Source: Dehalococcoidia bacterium (GTDB lineage Bacteria > Chloroflexota > Dehalococcoidia > Dehalococcoidales > Fen-1064). From it: a DNA stretch of 8,107 bases. How positions within the stretch are numbered: position 1 is the first letter of the stretch; the number at the start of each line of letters is the position of its first letter. Position numbers and translations under genes: made by a program. Shown piece after piece: positions 6,896 to 8,107 of the stretch. Location of the stretch: contig JAUYDN010000044.1 of assembly GCA_030691775.1 (NCBI GenBank), forward strand, positions 1 through 8,107. The letters are read 5' to 3'. Under the pieces are notes generated by a model that made no database searches, was not told where the DNA came from, and saw only the letters and a program-made list of their open reading frames with translations.

Positions 6896-8086
6896 ATGTC
6901 TGCTCCCCGAATGGCACTCGAAGGAATACGTGTACTCGACCTCGGGCGGTTCCAGGCAGGTCCGCGCGCGGGGCTTGTGATGGCGCGCCTGGGCGCCGAG
7001 GTTATCAAGATAGAGTCCATCGGCGGCGAGGAGAGCCGTTCCGGTGGCGGTAATGTACGCGGTCAGAGCGCATATTGGGTGCAATATAATAGCGGCAAAA
7101 AGAGCATCTGCCTCGACCTGCGCAAGGATTCTGCCAAAAAGGTGCTCCGCGACCTCGTCGAAGTATCGGACGTAATCCTCCAGAATTTCCGGCCAGGCAC
7201 GATGGACGAGATGGGTTTCGGCTACGAGGCGCTCCACGCCATCAACAAACGCATTATTATGCTCAATGTCTCTGCTTACGGTCAGTACGGACCGTACCGC
7301 GACCGTATCGGTTTCGACCCCATCGGGCAGGCAATTTGCGGACTGATGTGGCTCACGGGTTATCCGGAGACCCCACCCACGATGACCGCCATGCCCGTCA
7401 TCGACCGTATCACGGCTTTGCACGGCACCATCGGCGTGCTGGCGGCATTGCGGGAGCGGGAGCTTTCCGGCGAAGGGCAAGCAATCGATGTCTGCCTGGC
7501 GGATACCGGTTTTAGCCTGACGGAAATCCCCATTGCCCATTACCTGGGGGCAGGAGCCATTCCCCGGCGCGAGGGGAGCCGCATTCCCGGCTCGTTGACG
7601 AACGTGTACAAAACGAAAGACGGCTGGACGCAGATTATCATCGCCAATCAGAATATCTGGGAAAGGCTGTGCAACCTTCTGGGCAAGAGCGAATGGCTTA
7701 CCGACCCGCGCCTGAGCGGACGTAGCGGCAAAACTAAGAACGCGCACATTGTCGAGGCGGAGCTGGAGAAATGGTTTGCCGCCAGAAATACTGAGGACGC
7801 GGTAAATACCTTCTCCGGTGCGGGTATTCCTTGCTGTCCCGTTAATGACATTCCACAGGCGGCAAAATGCCCGCAAATCTGGGAACGTGAGCTCCTGGTT
7901 GAGGTACCGGACCCCGTTGCCGGTAAAATCCACGTGGCGGGTAAATATATCAAGCTCAGCCGGAGCAAGGAAATCGTCGGTTCTGCCCCCGCCCCCGGTC
8001 AGCACACGGATGAAGTACTGACGGGTATTTTGAAGTATTCATCAGAGAAGGTACAGAAGTTGAGAGAAGAGAAGGCGGTGGGGTGA
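6896..8086 (+). CDS. Class III (CaiB/BaiF family) acyl-CoA transferase
   Basis: This 396-residue cytosolic enzyme matches the class III CoA-transferases, which move CoA between carboxylic acids through an aspartyl-CoA mixed-anhydride mechanism as interlocked dimers. The N-terminal LEGIRVLDLGRFQAGPRAG (8-26) and GAEVIKIE (33-40) are hallmark CoA-binding segments. VILQNFRPGTMDEMGFGY (93-110) and LNVSAYGQYGPY (123-134) are likewise typical. Asp170 in MPVIDRITALHG aligns with catalytic Asp169 of formyl-CoA transferase, followed by the family GVLAAL helix and SGEGQAIDVCLAD (191-203). Length is standard for the family. ATG start with a strong GGAGGG (6885-6890) 5 nt upstream; stop TGA. It lies 16 nt after the crotonase stop, so the two genes are surely co-transcribed, like caiB with caiD in carnitine metabolism. 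Donor and acceptor acids cannot be read from sequence. Confidence 0.94.
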   Translation: MSAPRMALEGIRVLDLGRFQAGPRAGLVMARLGAEVIKIESIGGEESRSGGGNVRGQSAYWVQYNSGKKSICLDLRKDSAKKVLRDLVEVSDVILQNFRPGTMDEMGFGYEALHAINKRIIMLNVSAYGQYGPYRDRIGFDPIGQAICGLMWLTGYPETPPTMTAMPVIDRITALHGTIGVLAALRERELSGEGQAIDVCLADTGFSLTEIPIAHYLGAGAIPRREGSRIPGSLTNVYKTKDGWTQIIIANQNIWERLCNLLGKSEWLTDPRLSGRSGKTKNAHIVEAELEKWFAARNTEDAVNTFSGAGIPCCPVNDIPQAAKCPQIWERELLVEVPDPVAGKIHVAGKYIKLSRSKEIVGSAPAPGQHTDEVLTGILKYSSEKVQKLREEKAVG

Positions 8087-8090
8087 GCTA

Positions 8091-8107
8091 TAAATTCTAA
8101 ATCCTAA
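8091..8107. repeat. Start of a heptanucleotide repeat, cut by the window edge
   Basis: TAAATTC TAAATCC TAA immediately follows the CoA-transferase stop: two full heptamers of TAAATYC and the beginning of a third. Similar AT-rich heptad runs occur in intergenic regions of some environmental bacteria. Too little is visible to size the array. Confidence 0.35.

Noticed and set aside
6842..8005. Open 387-codon minus-strand frame
   Set aside because: It is antisense to the CoA-transferase, whose family motifs and catalytic Asp are clear. The minus frame shows no family motif, and its length is a by-product of codon bias.

Overview
The window is bacterial: compact, mostly closely packed genes with Shine-Dalgarno or leaderless starts, sigma70-type promoters and a bacterial tRNA. 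Protein content (a ClpB/ClpC-type unfoldase, a crotonase next to a class III CoA-transferase, a NudL-type Nudix enzyme) together with hairpin-rich degenerate intergenic repeats reminds me of Chloroflexota (Dehalococcoidia-like) genomes. That placement is an impression from memory and was not tested.

Left end (1-485): the first 35 codons of a GIY-YIG nuclease run off the left edge on the minus strand. Just upstream of it on the same strand is an intact tRNA-Ala(GGC). Further upstream are two tandem, progressively decayed copies of that tRNA in a hairpin-rich stretch, which extends to the end of clpC.

Minus-strand operon (486-5031): a well-formed promoter at 5144-5173 precedes three tightly packed genes. 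They are a membrane protein that looks like a VTT/DedA-type domain fused to a SAM-methyltransferase-like domain, a predicted alpha/beta-hydrolase (TTG start, overlapping the first gene by 20 nt), and an 830-residue Clp unfoldase. The unfoldase has ClpB-like N-terminal features but a ClpC-type short UVR middle domain and an IGF ClpP-docking loop. The arrangement suggests a link between envelope or lipid modification and protein quality control, but no function is demonstrated.

Upstream of the operon, on the same strand, is a NudL/CoA-pyrophosphatase-type Nudix hydrolase (5160-5750). It has a GTG start, no Shine-Dalgarno and a promoter placed so that transcription would begin at the start codon. 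A 364-base divergent intergenic region (5751-6114) holds a second promoter, palindromes, a degenerate dispersed repeat and a perfect 10-bp hairpin.

Right end (6115-8107): a plus-strand pair encodes a crotonase-fold protein lacking both glutamates of classical enoyl-CoA hydratase and, 16 nt downstream, a class III (CaiB/BaiF) CoA-transferase with its catalytic Asp. They probably act on the same acyl-CoA substrate. The window ends in the start of a heptanucleotide repeat.
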